From: QHXQ01 sp045807745
GTDB lineage: Bacteria; Acidobacteriota; Blastocatellia; Pyrinomonadales; Pyrinomonadaceae
NCBI GenBank assembly: GCA_045807745.1
Contig: JBJMGT010000035.1
Span: forward strand, 183,625 to 247,624
Length of the DNA stretch: 64,000 bases
Reading direction: 5' to 3'
Shown here: positions 44,875-52,752 of the stretch, one piece after another
How the letters are laid out: each line of letters opens with the position of its first letter
Numbering within the stretch: position 1 is the stretch's first letter
The notes under the pieces: model-generated
Databases searched by the model: none
What the model saw: only the letters and a program-made list of their open reading frames with translations
Told to the model about the DNA's origin: nothing
Made by a program: the position numbers and the translations under genes

Positions 44875-45379
44875 ACTCTATGACGGCGAGCACGTCGCCC
44901 GCGTTGACGGTTGCGCCTGCGACCGCGTGCAGTTCGATGATTGTGCCCGCCTTCGGCGACTTCAACTCGTTCTGCATCTTCATCGCTTCGACAATGAGCA
45001 GCGCTTCGTCCGCCTTTACTTGTACTCCCTGCTCGACCAATACGCGCACGACCTTGCCGGGCATCGCCGCGACGACCGCCGCGCGCCCGGCGGCGAGTAT
45101 GCCCGCGCCTTCGACGTGGCGCAGCCGCTTCGGATCGATCAGCGTTAGTTGAAATGTCTGCTGTCCGACGTGTACTTCGTGCGTGCCGTGCGTGCCGCTC
45201 TTAGCGCGCATGCGGCATTCGTAGACGCGCCCGCCGGTCTGCAACAGATACACGCCCGGCTCGACCTCTTGGGCGTCGAGTTCATAGCGCCGGTCGTCAA
45301 CCTGCGCGACCACGTGTGCGCCAGTACGCTCCAACGTGAGCGCATGTTGTGCGCCATCAAGTTCGGCAGTCAGTTTCAT
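44873..45379 (-). CDS. Biotin carboxyl carrier protein-like subunit
   Basis: 168 aa. The C-terminal biotinyl domain (about 95-168) has AMPGKVVRVLVEQGVQVKAD and the biotinylation motif VEAMKMQNEL, with the Lys as acceptor. The N-terminal half has beta strands as in the BT domain of propionyl- or methylcrotonyl-CoA carboxylases rather than the Pro/Ala-rich linker of AccB. It follows the biotin carboxylase gene by 59 bp on the same strand, so together they would form the carboxylation half of an acyl-CoA carboxylase. No carboxyltransferase is in the window. Confidence 0.85.
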   Translation of the reverse strand: MKLTAELDGAQHALTLERTGAHVVAQVDDRRYELDAQEVEPGVYLLQTGGRVYECRMRAKSGTHGTHEVHVGQQTFQLTLIDPKRLRHVEGAGILAAGRAAVVAAMPGKVVRVLVEQGVQVKADEALLIVEAMKMQNELKSPKAGTIIELHAVAGATVNAGDVLAVIE

Positions 45380-45438
45380 CTTGAGGATTTAAGCTACGTA
45401 TCGCTGGGAGCGCGGGTAAGATGCCCGCGCTCCCGGCA

Positions 45439-46971
45439 TTAAGATAATTCGCGCGCACGATGCTGTGCGCTACGGCCCGATGTGCGCCATTGACTGATTG
45501 GTTGTTGTGGTCGTGTGCCGTCGGTCACCGGCTGTTGTGTCTGCTGCGCGTGCGTGAGTGCGGCGGCAATGATCGCCATGTCGCGCGCGGTCGGATCATG
45601 ATCTTGTTGTTCCGGTTGGGCGGCGCGGCGCTCGTTGAAGCGGGCGATGAAGCCTGTGTCGAGGCGACCGGCGATAAACTCTGCGTCGCGCACGACGGCG
45701 CGGAAGAAGGGCAGCGTCGTCTTGATGCCGCCGACCGTGTACTCGTCGAGCGCGCGGCGCAATCGATCAAGCGCCTCGCCCCGCGTGCGCCCCCAGACGG
45801 CGAGCTTAGAGATCAGCGGGTCGTAATAGATCGAAACTTCCGCGCCTGCATAGACGCCGCCATCGTCGCGCACGCCCGGCCCTTGCGGCAGACGTAAATC
45901 GCTGATGCGACCGGGCGACGGCAGAAAATTGTTGGCCGGGTCTTCCGCGTAGACGCGGCACTCGATGGCGTGCCCGCGCCACTCAACGTCAGCCTGCGTG
46001 AACGAGAGCGGTGCGCCGTCAGCGACCGTGATCTGCTCGCGCACGAGATCGATGCCCGTGACCAACTCCGTCACCGGATGCTCGACCTGCAAGCGCGTGT
46101 TCATCTCAAGGAAATAAAATTCGCGCGTCACATCGGACACGAGGAACTCGACTGTGCCTGCGCCGACGTAATCGGCCGCGCGCGCGATCTCGACGGCCGC
46201 CGCGCCCATCTGTGTGCGCAGCTTCGGTTCGTCAATTGGCGACGGGCACTCTTCGATCACCTTTTGATGGCGGCGTTGAATGGAACATTCGCGCTCGCCC
46301 AGATGGACGCAGTGGCCGTGCATGTCCGCGAAGACTTGAATCTCAATGTGGCGCGGGCGCTCGACGGCCTTCTCAAGATAGACGGACGAATCGCCAAAGG
46401 CGGCCGCCGCTTCCGACTGCGCGGTCTCAAAGGCGGCCGCCAGTTCATCTTCACGCGCGACGAGGCGCATGCCTTTGCCGCCGCCGCCCGCCGCCGCCTT
46501 GAGCATGACGGGATAACCAAGCTGCGCGGCCGCCTCACGCGCATCCGCGCTTGATTGCAGCGCCTCGGTCGTACCCGGTACGACGGGCGCGCCCGCCGCT
46601 TGCGCCGCGCGTCGTGCGTTCGTCTTCGACCCCATCAACTCCATCGCTGCGGGCGACGGCCCGATAAACGTCAAACCGGCCGCTGCGACGGCGCGGGCAA
46701 AGTCTGCGTTCTCGGCGAGAAAACCGTAACCGGGATGGATCGCCTCCGCGCCGCTCTGCTTGGCTGCTGCAATGATCCGATCAATCCGCAGATAGCTTTC
46801 GACCGATGGCGCAGGCCCCAGCAGATATGCCTCGTCGGCCAGACGCACGTGCAGCGCCGCCGCGTCCGCCTCCGAATAGACCGCGACCGGCACGACCTGC
46901 AACTCGCGACACGCACGAATGATGCGCACCGCGATCTCGCCGCGATTAGCGATCAGGATTTTGCGAAACAT
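45439..46971 (-). CDS. accC: Biotin carboxylase subunit of acyl-CoA carboxylase
   Basis: 510 aa, about 60 longer than the classic AccC. The N-terminal motif is FRKILIANRGEIAVRIIRAC. The ATP-grasp core has LKAAAGGGGKGMR, ERPRHIEIQVFADMHG, ECSIQRRHQKVIEE and FLEMNTRLQVEHPVTE. The C-terminal extension (about 450-510) is Gln/Arg/Ala-rich and disordered, unlike AccC. It carboxylates biotin on the partner carrier protein with ATP and bicarbonate. The extended form and partner type favour a propionyl- or acyl-CoA carboxylase rather than the fatty-acid enzyme, though this is not decisive. Confidence 0.92.
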   Translation of the reverse strand: MFRKILIANRGEIAVRIIRACRELQVVPVAVYSEADAAALHVRLADEAYLLGPAPSVESYLRIDRIIAAAKQSGAEAIHPGYGFLAENADFARAVAAAGLTFIGPSPAAMELMGSKTNARRAAQAAGAPVVPGTTEALQSSADAREAAAQLGYPVMLKAAAGGGGKGMRLVAREDELAAAFETAQSEAAAAFGDSSVYLEKAVERPRHIEIQVFADMHGHCVHLGERECSIQRRHQKVIEECPSPIDEPKLRTQMGAAAVEIARAADYVGAGTVEFLVSDVTREFYFLEMNTRLQVEHPVTELVTGIDLVREQITVADGAPLSFTQADVEWRGHAIECRVYAEDPANNFLPSPGRISDLRLPQGPGVRDDGGVYAGAEVSIYYDPLISKLAVWGRTRGEALDRLRRALDEYTVGGIKTTLPFFRAVVRDAEFIAGRLDTGFIARFNERRAAQPEQQDHDPTARDMAIIAAALTHAQQTQQPVTDGTRPQQPISQWRTSGRSAQHRARELS

Positions 46972-46976
46972 AAAGG

Positions 46977-47103
46977 CAGAGGTCAGAGGTTAGAGGTCAG
47001 AGGTTAGAAAAGTCAAACTGTTGCAGCGCGTCGTTGGCAACACGATGAAAGCAGTGATAGCAGTTAGCGAAGTCAATCACTGGCCTCTAACCTCTGACCT
47101 CTG
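46977..47103. repeat. GTCAGAG/GTTAGAG heptamer inverted pair
   Basis: GTCAGAG and GTTAGAG units (period 7) at 46977-47008 can pair with CCTCTAACCTCTGACCTCTG at 47083-47102. It fills the spacer between the 96-aa gene and accC on the minus strand. Confidence 0.8.
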
Positions 47104-47106
47104 TTT

Positions 47107-47397
47107 TCAGACTACGACTGAGTTCGCGGGCTGGCGTGGATCGAAGCGGATGGTGACGCGTACGCCGGGGGCGTAGTCGGCGGGGCGGGCGGCTTGGGCT
47201 TCGTCGAGCGTCTGCGATGATTCGTAATCGACGCCGTTGATCTCGTAGGAGTAGAAGACGTGCGTGAGCGCGCCTTGCTCGTCCGTGCCGATGTCGAAGA
47301 CCGTGCCTTCGGCGATGCGGCCGGCGCGCAGGAGGCGCGCGCGGCGCGCGGCCTCCGTGTTGTCTTGCTTGCGCCGGAAAAGTCCTAGCAGGCCCAT
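47107..47397 (-). CDS. Small DUF3592-like protein of unknown function
   Basis: 96 aa. After a basic N-terminus (MGLLGLFRRKQDN), short beta strands AEGTVFDIGTDEQGALTHVF and YSYEINGVDYESSQTL lead to VRVTIRFDPRQPANSVV. The order of VxYxYxVxGxxY and a final V-x-YDPxxPxxSVV strand is that of DUF3592-type soluble beta domains. There is no membrane span. It lies 17 bp after the zinc-ribbon protein gene and is probably co-transcribed. Confidence 0.5.
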   Translation of the reverse strand: MGLLGLFRRKQDNTEAARRARLLRAGRIAEGTVFDIGTDEQGALTHVFYSYEINGVDYESSQTLDEAQAARPADYAPGVRVTIRFDPRQPANSVVV

Positions 47398-47414
47398 GAG
47401 CGTTCGCCGAGCCG

Positions 47415-48338
47415 TTAAGGCGTGTTGCTGCCGCTAGTGCTCTGGCCGGCGCGGGCCGATGGTGTGGGCGACGTGGCAACGATGCGGCCGTCGCGCAGGG
47501 TGATGTCGTCGGGCGTGCCGAGCTTCTTGTCAGGGCCGGGCAGCACGAGCTTGTAGCTGGTAAACGACAACCCTTCGGGCGGCGTATCGTCAGCACCCGT
47601 GCGCAACGAAGCATTACGCACGCGCACGGCAGCGACGCGGCGCGGGCGCGCCTTCGCCCCCGGCGCGGGCAGTGCCGCGATGTCGGAGACAGGCTCGTAG
47701 GCTGCGCCGGCCTTGAGCAGCGCTACGACGCGCGTGACCGATTCACTCGGCGGCAGTTGCGCGCTGAGATCGTCTGCGCCCATCGGGTATGTGCCGTGCA
47801 GTGTTTGATATTGCAGGAGGACGGAACTGACTTCGTAAGCGACAGCCTCTTGCGCGGCCTGTTTGGCGAGCGCGCGCTGGCGCAGGCGCTCAGGTACGGT
47901 CACGCCGATCAGCACGGCGATGGCGAGCACGACAAACGCGGACATGGCTAAGCCCGTGCGCGCCAAGCGCAGACCCGCAAAGCGAGCCGGCTCACGCCGC
48001 AAGGTCAGCATGATGCGCCAACTTGGCCACAGCGCGAGCAGAGCCAGTGGCAGCGCAAACAGTTTCAAGCGCCACGCGGCCGTCTCGGCCGAGGCGACAA
48101 CGTTCCAGAACGCGAGCGAGAATGGTTGGCGCTCGATGAGCGCCGCGATTGTGCCGACGAGGAAGACCAAGATGAGTAGTCCACCCGCCGCGCCGACCGC
48201 GAGCGCGCGCCCGTAAACCGGCAGTTCGTGTTCAGGGCGTGCTAAAGGCGGGCCGACCGCGTGCGCGCCACACGCGCTGCAAGCCACCAACGTCTGAGCG
48301 CCGGCCAATTTTGCGCCACAACAAGGGCAGATAATCAA
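47415..48338 (-). CDS. Zinc-ribbon membrane protein with pseudopilin-like C-terminal domain
   Basis: 307 aa. The N-terminal ribbon CPCCGAKLAGAQTLVACSACG has two CxxC pairs. Hydrophobic segments lie near 49-70, 88-110 and 134-152. The C-terminal part begins LLQYQTLHGTYPMGADDLSA and ends with LPGPDKKLGTPDDI, which closely recall the GspG pseudopilin signature (xYPTxxxGLxxL and GPDGxxGTxDDI). The fusion of ribbon, spans and pseudopilin-like domain is unusual. The function is unknown. Confidence 0.6.
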   Translation of the reverse strand: MIICPCCGAKLAGAQTLVACSACGAHAVGPPLARPEHELPVYGRALAVGAAGGLLILVFLVGTIAALIERQPFSLAFWNVVASAETAAWRLKLFALPLALLALWPSWRIMLTLRREPARFAGLRLARTGLAMSAFVVLAIAVLIGVTVPERLRQRALAKQAAQEAVAYEVSSVLLQYQTLHGTYPMGADDLSAQLPPSESVTRVVALLKAGAAYEPVSDIAALPAPGAKARPRRVAAVRVRNASLRTGADDTPPEGLSFTSYKLVLPGPDKKLGTPDDITLRDGRIVATSPTPSARAGQSTSGSNTP

Positions 48339-48415
48339 AGGGAGATACCTCGCTCGCTTAAATAACGACGCGCCACGAACGCGCGTTTCAATAACTTTAT
48401 CCGGCCGCGTAAAAC

Positions 48416-49144
48416 TTACTTCAGGGCGACGGCATCGCCCGCCGCTTCAACCTGCGCCGCGCCTTTATTTATGTCAGTCGCACGCTCGGTTTTAGCTGCC
48501 TGCGCCGCCGTAATTGTCGCCGCGTCAGCGCGCCAGACTTCGCGCCACGTGTGATACATGCGGTGCGCGAACGTCCAGTATGAGCCAACCGCGAGAATCC
48601 AGAGCACGGCGGGCATCCGGTTGGCGAAAAAATTCTGCGAGCCGGGATGCGTCGAAAGCCCGCCGATGATTAAGAGCACGACGCGCTCGGGCCGGCGCAG
48701 GAAACCAACATCGCACTTCGGGATCAAACTCTCAGCGCGCGCGCTCGCGTAAGAGACCATGACCGACCCCATCATGGCCGCGCCCGCGAGAAAGACGTTC
48801 AAGGTCGAATGATATTCCGTCTCGCGCGCGTAGAAGACCATCAAGCCGACGAAGACGACCATGTCGGAGAGCCGGTCGAGCGACGAATCGAGAAACCCAC
48901 CAAAGCGCGTGACGCGACCCGACAGACGCGCCACCTGTCCGTCGAGCATGTCGAATAGATTGGCAACGATGAGCACGACGCCGGCCCAGAAGAAGTGGCC
49001 GAGACCGAACAGGAGGCCCGACAGGACGTTGACCGCAACGCCGATGACCGTGAGCGCATTCGGGTTGATCCCGCCGTGCGCCAGCCAGCGCACCATCGCG
49101 TTAATAATGCGCTGCGCGCCGCGCCCGATGCTCGCCCCAAACAA
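48416..49144 (-). CDS. CDP-alcohol phosphatidyltransferase family protein
   Basis: 242 aa. The diagnostic CDP-alcohol transferase motif Dx2DGx2ARx8Gx3Dx3D is complete: DMLDGQVARLSGRV, then FGGFLDSSLDR. Several hydrophobic spans follow (about 97-120, 125-145, 165-195). The enzyme moves a phosphatidyl or phospho-alcohol group from a CDP-linked donor at the membrane; the acceptor (glycerol phosphate, inositol or other) cannot be read from sequence. It starts 190 bp after greA on the minus strand. Confidence 0.88.
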   Translation of the reverse strand: MFGASIGRGAQRIINAMVRWLAHGGINPNALTVIGVAVNVLSGLLFGLGHFFWAGVVLIVANLFDMLDGQVARLSGRVTRFGGFLDSSLDRLSDMVVFVGLMVFYARETEYHSTLNVFLAGAAMMGSVMVSYASARAESLIPKCDVGFLRRPERVVLLIIGGLSTHPGSQNFFANRMPAVLWILAVGSYWTFAHRMYHTWREVWRADAATITAAQAAKTERATDINKGAAQVEAAGDAVALK

Positions 49145-49333
49145 CTTCTATTTGCCTCTCTTCAGGTACAAAACCGACGGGCCGGCACGACTGTGCAAGC
49201 CCCCACATCGACAGAGCATGATAGGGACGCGCGGCGAGAAAAGCAAGGTGAAAGTAATGTAACGAGAAGTCTAAGCGAGCCAATGGCCGAACGATAGCAG
49301 GCGCAGGATGCAACCCACATCTGCCCGGTCTTG

Positions 49334-49813
49334 TCAGCTCTGTTTAGCTTCGTCGTGCAGGGTTGTGAGCCGGCGAATCTCGAACTTGCGCGCGCCGCCC
49401 GGTGTGACGACTTTGATCTCGTCGCCCTCTTCGCGCCCCATCAAGCTGCGCCCGATGGGCGAGGTGGTGGAGATGAGACCTTTGGCGGGGTCGCTCTCTT
49501 CGGGCGTGACGAGGCGATAGGTCACTTCCTCGTCGCGTTCATTGTCATAGAGCACGAGGGTCGAGCCATAGGCGGCCTTGCCGTGCGGGACTTTGGACGG
49601 ATCAATCGAGGCGATCTCGCTGATGCGCTGGCGCAGATCGCGGACACGCGCCTGCACGAACTGTTGGCGGGCGAGCGCCGCGTGATACTCGGCGTTCTCG
49701 CGCAGGTCGCCGAACTCTTTGGCGCGCTTGATCTCGCGCGGCAGGTGGACGCGCAACTCAGACTCCAACTCATCCAACTCCGCCCGCAACCGATCCTTAA
49801 CTTCTTGTGACAT
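49334..49813 (-). CDS. greA: Transcription elongation factor GreA
   Basis: 159 aa from ATG 49813. Longer in-frame extensions upstream overlap pfkA and are not needed. The N-terminal coiled coil has LDELESELRVHLPREIKRAKEFGDLRENAEY, with the conserved DxxENAEY tip. The C-terminal FKBP-like domain has YRLVTPEESDPAKGLISTTSPIGRSLMG. GreA rescues backtracked RNA polymerase by stimulating cleavage of the transcript. It follows pfkA by 56 bp. Confidence 0.95.
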   Translation of the reverse strand: MSQEVKDRLRAELDELESELRVHLPREIKRAKEFGDLRENAEYHAALARQQFVQARVRDLRQRISEIASIDPSKVPHGKAAYGSTLVLYDNERDEEVTYRLVTPEESDPAKGLISTTSPIGRSLMGREEGDEIKVVTPGGARKFEIRRLTTLHDEAKQS

Positions 49814-49869
49814 CTTCGTCTTCGCTCCGGCATTTGAAGTGTAAAAGTTATAAGCCACTACGGGGCGCT

Positions 49870-50985
49870 TCAGCAAATCTCTTGCCCGTGATACTTTGCC
49901 TCGTCGGGTGCGCCGAAGGAGATGCCTACGTCGCGGGCGGTGCGGACGAGTTGGCTGTTCGCCGGCACGGTCTTGAGATTCGCGCAGGCGATAGCGAGCG
50001 GCACGGTGATGATGTCCGCCGCATGTAGGGCAACCATCTTGCCGTGTTCGCCGCGCATGAGCGCGCGCACGGCGCACGAGCCGTAGTTGGTCGCAAGCAT
50101 GCGGTCAAACGCGTTCGGCGTGCCGCCGCGTTGGAGATGACCGAGCACGACGCAGCGCGTCTCTTTGCCGGTCAGCTTTTCAATCTCTGCCGCGACGTAG
50201 TTGCCGATGCCGCCGAGGCGCGGCGCATGCTCGCTGTCACCGGGGTCTTGGTAAACCTCGACGCCGCCCGCCAGCTTCGCGCCTTCGGCCGCGACGACGA
50301 TGCTGAACTGCGAGTCGCACGCGTCGCGCTCGTGAACCTTGCGCGCGATGGACGCGAGCGTGAAGGGAATCTCCGGAATCAGGATCACGTCCGCGCCGCC
50401 CGCGAGGCCCGAATGCAGCGCGATCCAGCCTGTGTGCCGGCCCATCACTTCGAGCACCATCACGCGGTCGTGCGAGGCGGCGGTGGTGTGCAGGCGGTCG
50501 AGCGCCTCAGTGGCGATGTCGAGCGCGGTGATAAAGCCGAAGGTCAACTCGGTGCAACCGAGATCGTTGTCAATCGTCTTGGGCACGCCGACGACGGGCA
50601 CGCCGCGCTTGTCGAATTCGACCGCGCTGCCGAGCGAGCCTTCGCCGCCGACCACGACGAGCGCATCGATGCCGAGTCGTTGCAGGTTCGCAATCGCTTC
50701 CGCGTAGGTCTCCTCCGGCGTGTGCGAGCCTGCGTCGTCGCGGAGCACAAAGTGTCCACGATTGCGCGTGCCGAGAATCGTACCGCCGCGCGGCAGCAGG
50801 CCGCGCACGTCCGCAGGCGCGAGCGGGCGCGTGTGCGTCGCGCCGAGGAGGCCCTCGAAGCCGTCCTCGACCCCGACGACGCGCAGGTTATACTCGGCGG
50901 CGGCGGTCTTCACTACCGCGCGGATGACGGCATTCAACCCCGGCGCGTCGCCGCCGCCAGTGATCAACCCGATGGTTCTTATCAT
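49870..50985 (-). CDS. pfkA: 6-phosphofructokinase
   Basis: 371 aa from ATG 50985, which begins MIRTIGLITGGGDAPGLNAV; an in-frame ATG at 51084 would extend through a heptamer hairpin. Motifs are GGDAPG (11-16), VVGGEGSLGSA (about 112), PKTIDND (135-141) and VMGRHTGWIALHS. Gly at 116 with Lys at 136 is the combination seen in group III ATP-dependent enzymes (for example those of Streptomyces). It commits fructose 6-phosphate to glycolysis. No Shine-Dalgarno site is present because tandem heptamers run up to the ATG. Confidence 0.93.
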   Translation of the reverse strand: MIRTIGLITGGGDAPGLNAVIRAVVKTAAAEYNLRVVGVEDGFEGLLGATHTRPLAPADVRGLLPRGGTILGTRNRGHFVLRDDAGSHTPEETYAEAIANLQRLGIDALVVVGGEGSLGSAVEFDKRGVPVVGVPKTIDNDLGCTELTFGFITALDIATEALDRLHTTAASHDRVMVLEVMGRHTGWIALHSGLAGGADVILIPEIPFTLASIARKVHERDACDSQFSIVVAAEGAKLAGGVEVYQDPGDSEHAPRLGGIGNYVAAEIEKLTGKETRCVVLGHLQRGGTPNAFDRMLATNYGSCAVRALMRGEHGKMVALHAADIITVPLAIACANLKTVPANSQLVRTARDVGISFGAPDEAKYHGQEIC

Positions 50986-50996
50986 GCTGCGTAAAT

Positions 50997-51062
50997 AGTA
51001 AATCGTAAATCGTGCATCGGGCAAAACGGCTTCGCCCGATGCACGATTTACGAGGCACGATT
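50997..51062. repeat. GTAAATC heptamer hairpin between the GrdB-like gene and pfkA
   Basis: 51004-51022 pairs perfectly over 19 bp with 51034-51052, with further GTAAATC/GTAAATA units towards 50995 (period 7). The repeat reaches the pfkA start codon region. Confidence 0.85.
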
Positions 51063-51070
51063 GACTGCTG

Positions 51071-51799
51071 TTAATTCCGCACACGCGGCGGCTCGTATTG
51101 CTCGCCGTAGGCGGGGTACGCGCGCGTGATGACAGCGCCGGGGCGCGTGTTCTCTAAGAGCAGGCTGAGCGCATCGCGCAGCACTTGCTTCTGGAGCGCG
51201 CGCAGGCCAGGGCGACCCAGACTGTTGCCGATCTTGAACCCTTGCGGGTAGAGCGTGCGCGGCGGGCGCATCTGCGCCGAGACTTCGGGGCTGACGCTAA
51301 TGAGCACGGTCGGAATGCCGCGCATCTCAATTTCACGTTGCACCGCGACGACCGTGCGGTGACAGACGCTCGGTCAACCGCCGGTCAGAATTACAGCATC
51401 GGCCCGCCCGCCTCTGTCGATCTCATTGGCGATCTGTGGGGCCGTGCCCTCGTACATCGCCTTGAGTTGCATCGTGTAGCCCATGTAGCCGACGTGCTTG
51501 CGCGCGATGCCGCCGACGAAACCTTCGGCGACAAGCTCGCGTAGCGCGTCGATGGGGAAGACGACGTTGATGTCTTGGTCTGCGTCCGCGTGATCGTAGT
51601 GATGATGCGTGACCATCAACGCGCCCGCATCCACGTCGGGCGGGATGACTCGATAAGTGAGATCGCCCAACTCGTCCGCGATGTTGAACGGCTCCTGGTC
51701 GCGCAGATGCACGCCTGCCGCCGTCACGAGGGCGATGTGGCTGCGCGCCAACTCACCGTCGAACGGCGTAAACGGGACGCATTTTCTAGCCAGCGTCAT
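51071..51799 (-). CDS. GrdB-family selenoprotein (glycine/sarcosine/betaine reductase B-like), in-frame TGA read as selenocysteine
   Basis: 242 aa with Sec142 encoded by TGA at 51376-51374. The frame is open on both sides. N-terminal half: PFTPFDGELARSHIALVTAAG, then a THHHYDHADADQDINVVFP metal-like motif and FVGGIARKHVGYMGYTMQ. Across the TGA it reads ILTGGUPSVCHRTVVAVQRE, and then GIPTVLISVSPE and MRPPRTLYPQGFKIGNSLGR. Homologues of this oxygen-tolerant GrdB-like family carry CPxCHxT at this point, so U replaces the first Cys. A hairpin at SECIS distance follows. The alternative is a pseudogene. The reaction is unknown. Confidence 0.82.
51341..51361 (-). promoter_or_regulatory. Candidate bacterial SECIS hairpin for the GrdB-like gene
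   Basis: On the minus strand, CACCGC (51361-51356) pairs perfectly over 6 bp with GCGGTG (51346-51341) around the loop ACGGUCGUC. The stem begins 12 nt after the TGA and the loop 18 nt after it, with G residues in the loop. That fits the loose bacterial SECIS rule. It lies in coding sequence. Confidence 0.5.
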
Positions 51800-51804
51800 A
51801 AGAG

Positions 51805-51879
51805 CAGATGTCAGATGTCAGATGCTGGATGTTAGTAGCCGCTTTTCACTGACATCTAACATCCAGCATCTGACATCTG
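51805..51879. repeat. GTCAGAT heptamer hairpin between the two selenoprotein genes
   Basis: 51812-51835 pairs perfectly over 24 bp with 51856-51879. The units are GTCAGAT, GCTGGAT, GTTAGAT (period 7). It fills the 84-bp spacer between the peroxiredoxin and the GrdB-like gene. Confidence 0.85.
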
Positions 51880-51883
51880 CCTT

Positions 51884-52348
51884 TCACAGCTTGCGCAGGA
51901 CTTCGAAAAGGTCTTCGTTGTCCGGTTGATCCGCGATATTGTGGATGTCTATGTAGGCAAGCCGGCCGTCCTTGTCCACGATGAACAGGGCGCGCTCGGA
52001 GATGCCGTCGGCCTCGCGGTAAGCGCCGTAAGCTTTGGCCACCTCGCCCTTGGGATGGAAGTCGCTGAGTAGGTCGTAAGAGAGACCGCCCAGCGATTTG
52101 GCCCAAGCGGCGTTGCAGGGGACGCTGTCAACTGATATGCCCAGAACCTGAGCATCGTAGCCCTTGAAGCGTTCGAGGTCGGCCTCGTACGCGGGCATCT
52201 GCGCGGTTCAGACGGGCGTCCACGCCAGCGGATAAAACGCCAGCACCACATTCTGTCGGCCCCGAAAGTCCGAGAGGCGCACCCGTTTGTCTTTCTCCAA
52301 GTGGCTCTTCAACTCGAAGTCCGGAGCCATGTCGCCGACTTCAGGCAT
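51884..52348 (-). CDS. Selenocysteine peroxiredoxin (AhpC/TSA, BCP-like), in-frame TGA read as Sec
   Basis: 154 aa with Sec47 from TGA at 52210-52208. From ATG 52348 it reads MPEVGDMAPDFELKSHLEKD, then VVLAFYPLAWTPVUTAQMPA, where the family has the peroxidatic Cys in FTPVCT. It continues LGISVDSVPCNAAWAK (Cys78 a possible resolving residue) and AYGAYREADGISERALFIVD. A strong Shine-Dalgarno (AAGGAGGT, 52364-52357) lies 8 bp before the ATG, showing the upstream half is translated. Such enzymes reduce peroxides with a selenol. A hairpin at SECIS distance follows the TGA. It is upstream of, and co-oriented with, the GrdB-like selenoprotein gene. Confidence 0.87.
52169..52192 (-). promoter_or_regulatory. 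Candidate bacterial SECIS hairpin for the peroxiredoxin gene
   Basis: On the minus strand: GCG, UA, CGAGG, loop CCGA, CCUCG, AA, CGC. A perfect 5-bp stem with tetraloop sits above an internal loop and a 3-bp lower stem. It begins 15 nt after the TGA, and the apical loop starts 26 nt after it, in the usual bacterial SECIS range. Confidence 0.55.
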
Positions 52349-52752
52349 CTTGCATGACCTCCTTCGTCCTTAACGTCAGATTGTAGGGGATGAGCGAACC
52401 GTTTGTAGACTACAGACAAACGCTGCGCGTGACAAGCTTTTGCGCCGCACATTTCCGGTCGCGCAAAATGTTGTTTACAAGGCGGGTGGGCGAGCATAGA
52501 ATGACACCATTGTAACAATCATCTGGTTTAGCTAGCGCGATCGCAACCGACGAACAAAACCGCTCGGCCCGCGATCCCTCCTTGCACACCGTTCGGCTCG
52601 GTACGGTGCGCAAATTTCGCGCTCGTGTCTTGCGCTGACCGAGTCGGCGACCGTTGCCTGTCAAAATCGCCAGCCACTGTAAACACGGCAACGGCGCAAC
52701 AGCCGGCCGCTAAGGCCGACCGATATATCCAGACCGTTAAAGGAGAACGAAC
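52349..52752. other. Divergent spacer between the selenoperoxiredoxin and DUF11 genes
   Basis: It should hold both promoters. Minus-strand AAGGAGGT (52364-52357) is the peroxiredoxin ribosome binding site, and plus-strand AAAGGAGA near 52738-52745 serves the DUF11 gene. CACCGT/ACGGTG near 52575-52610 form a 6-bp hairpin. No structured RNA class was recognised. A minus-strand frame at 52528-52761 looks like a shadow. Confidence 0.4.

Noticed and set aside
51374..51376. TGA splitting the GrdB-like gene taken as a pseudogene mark
   Set aside because: Both halves are conserved, the TGA sits at the catalytic Cys site, a SECIS-like hairpin follows, and the neighbouring gene shows the same pattern.
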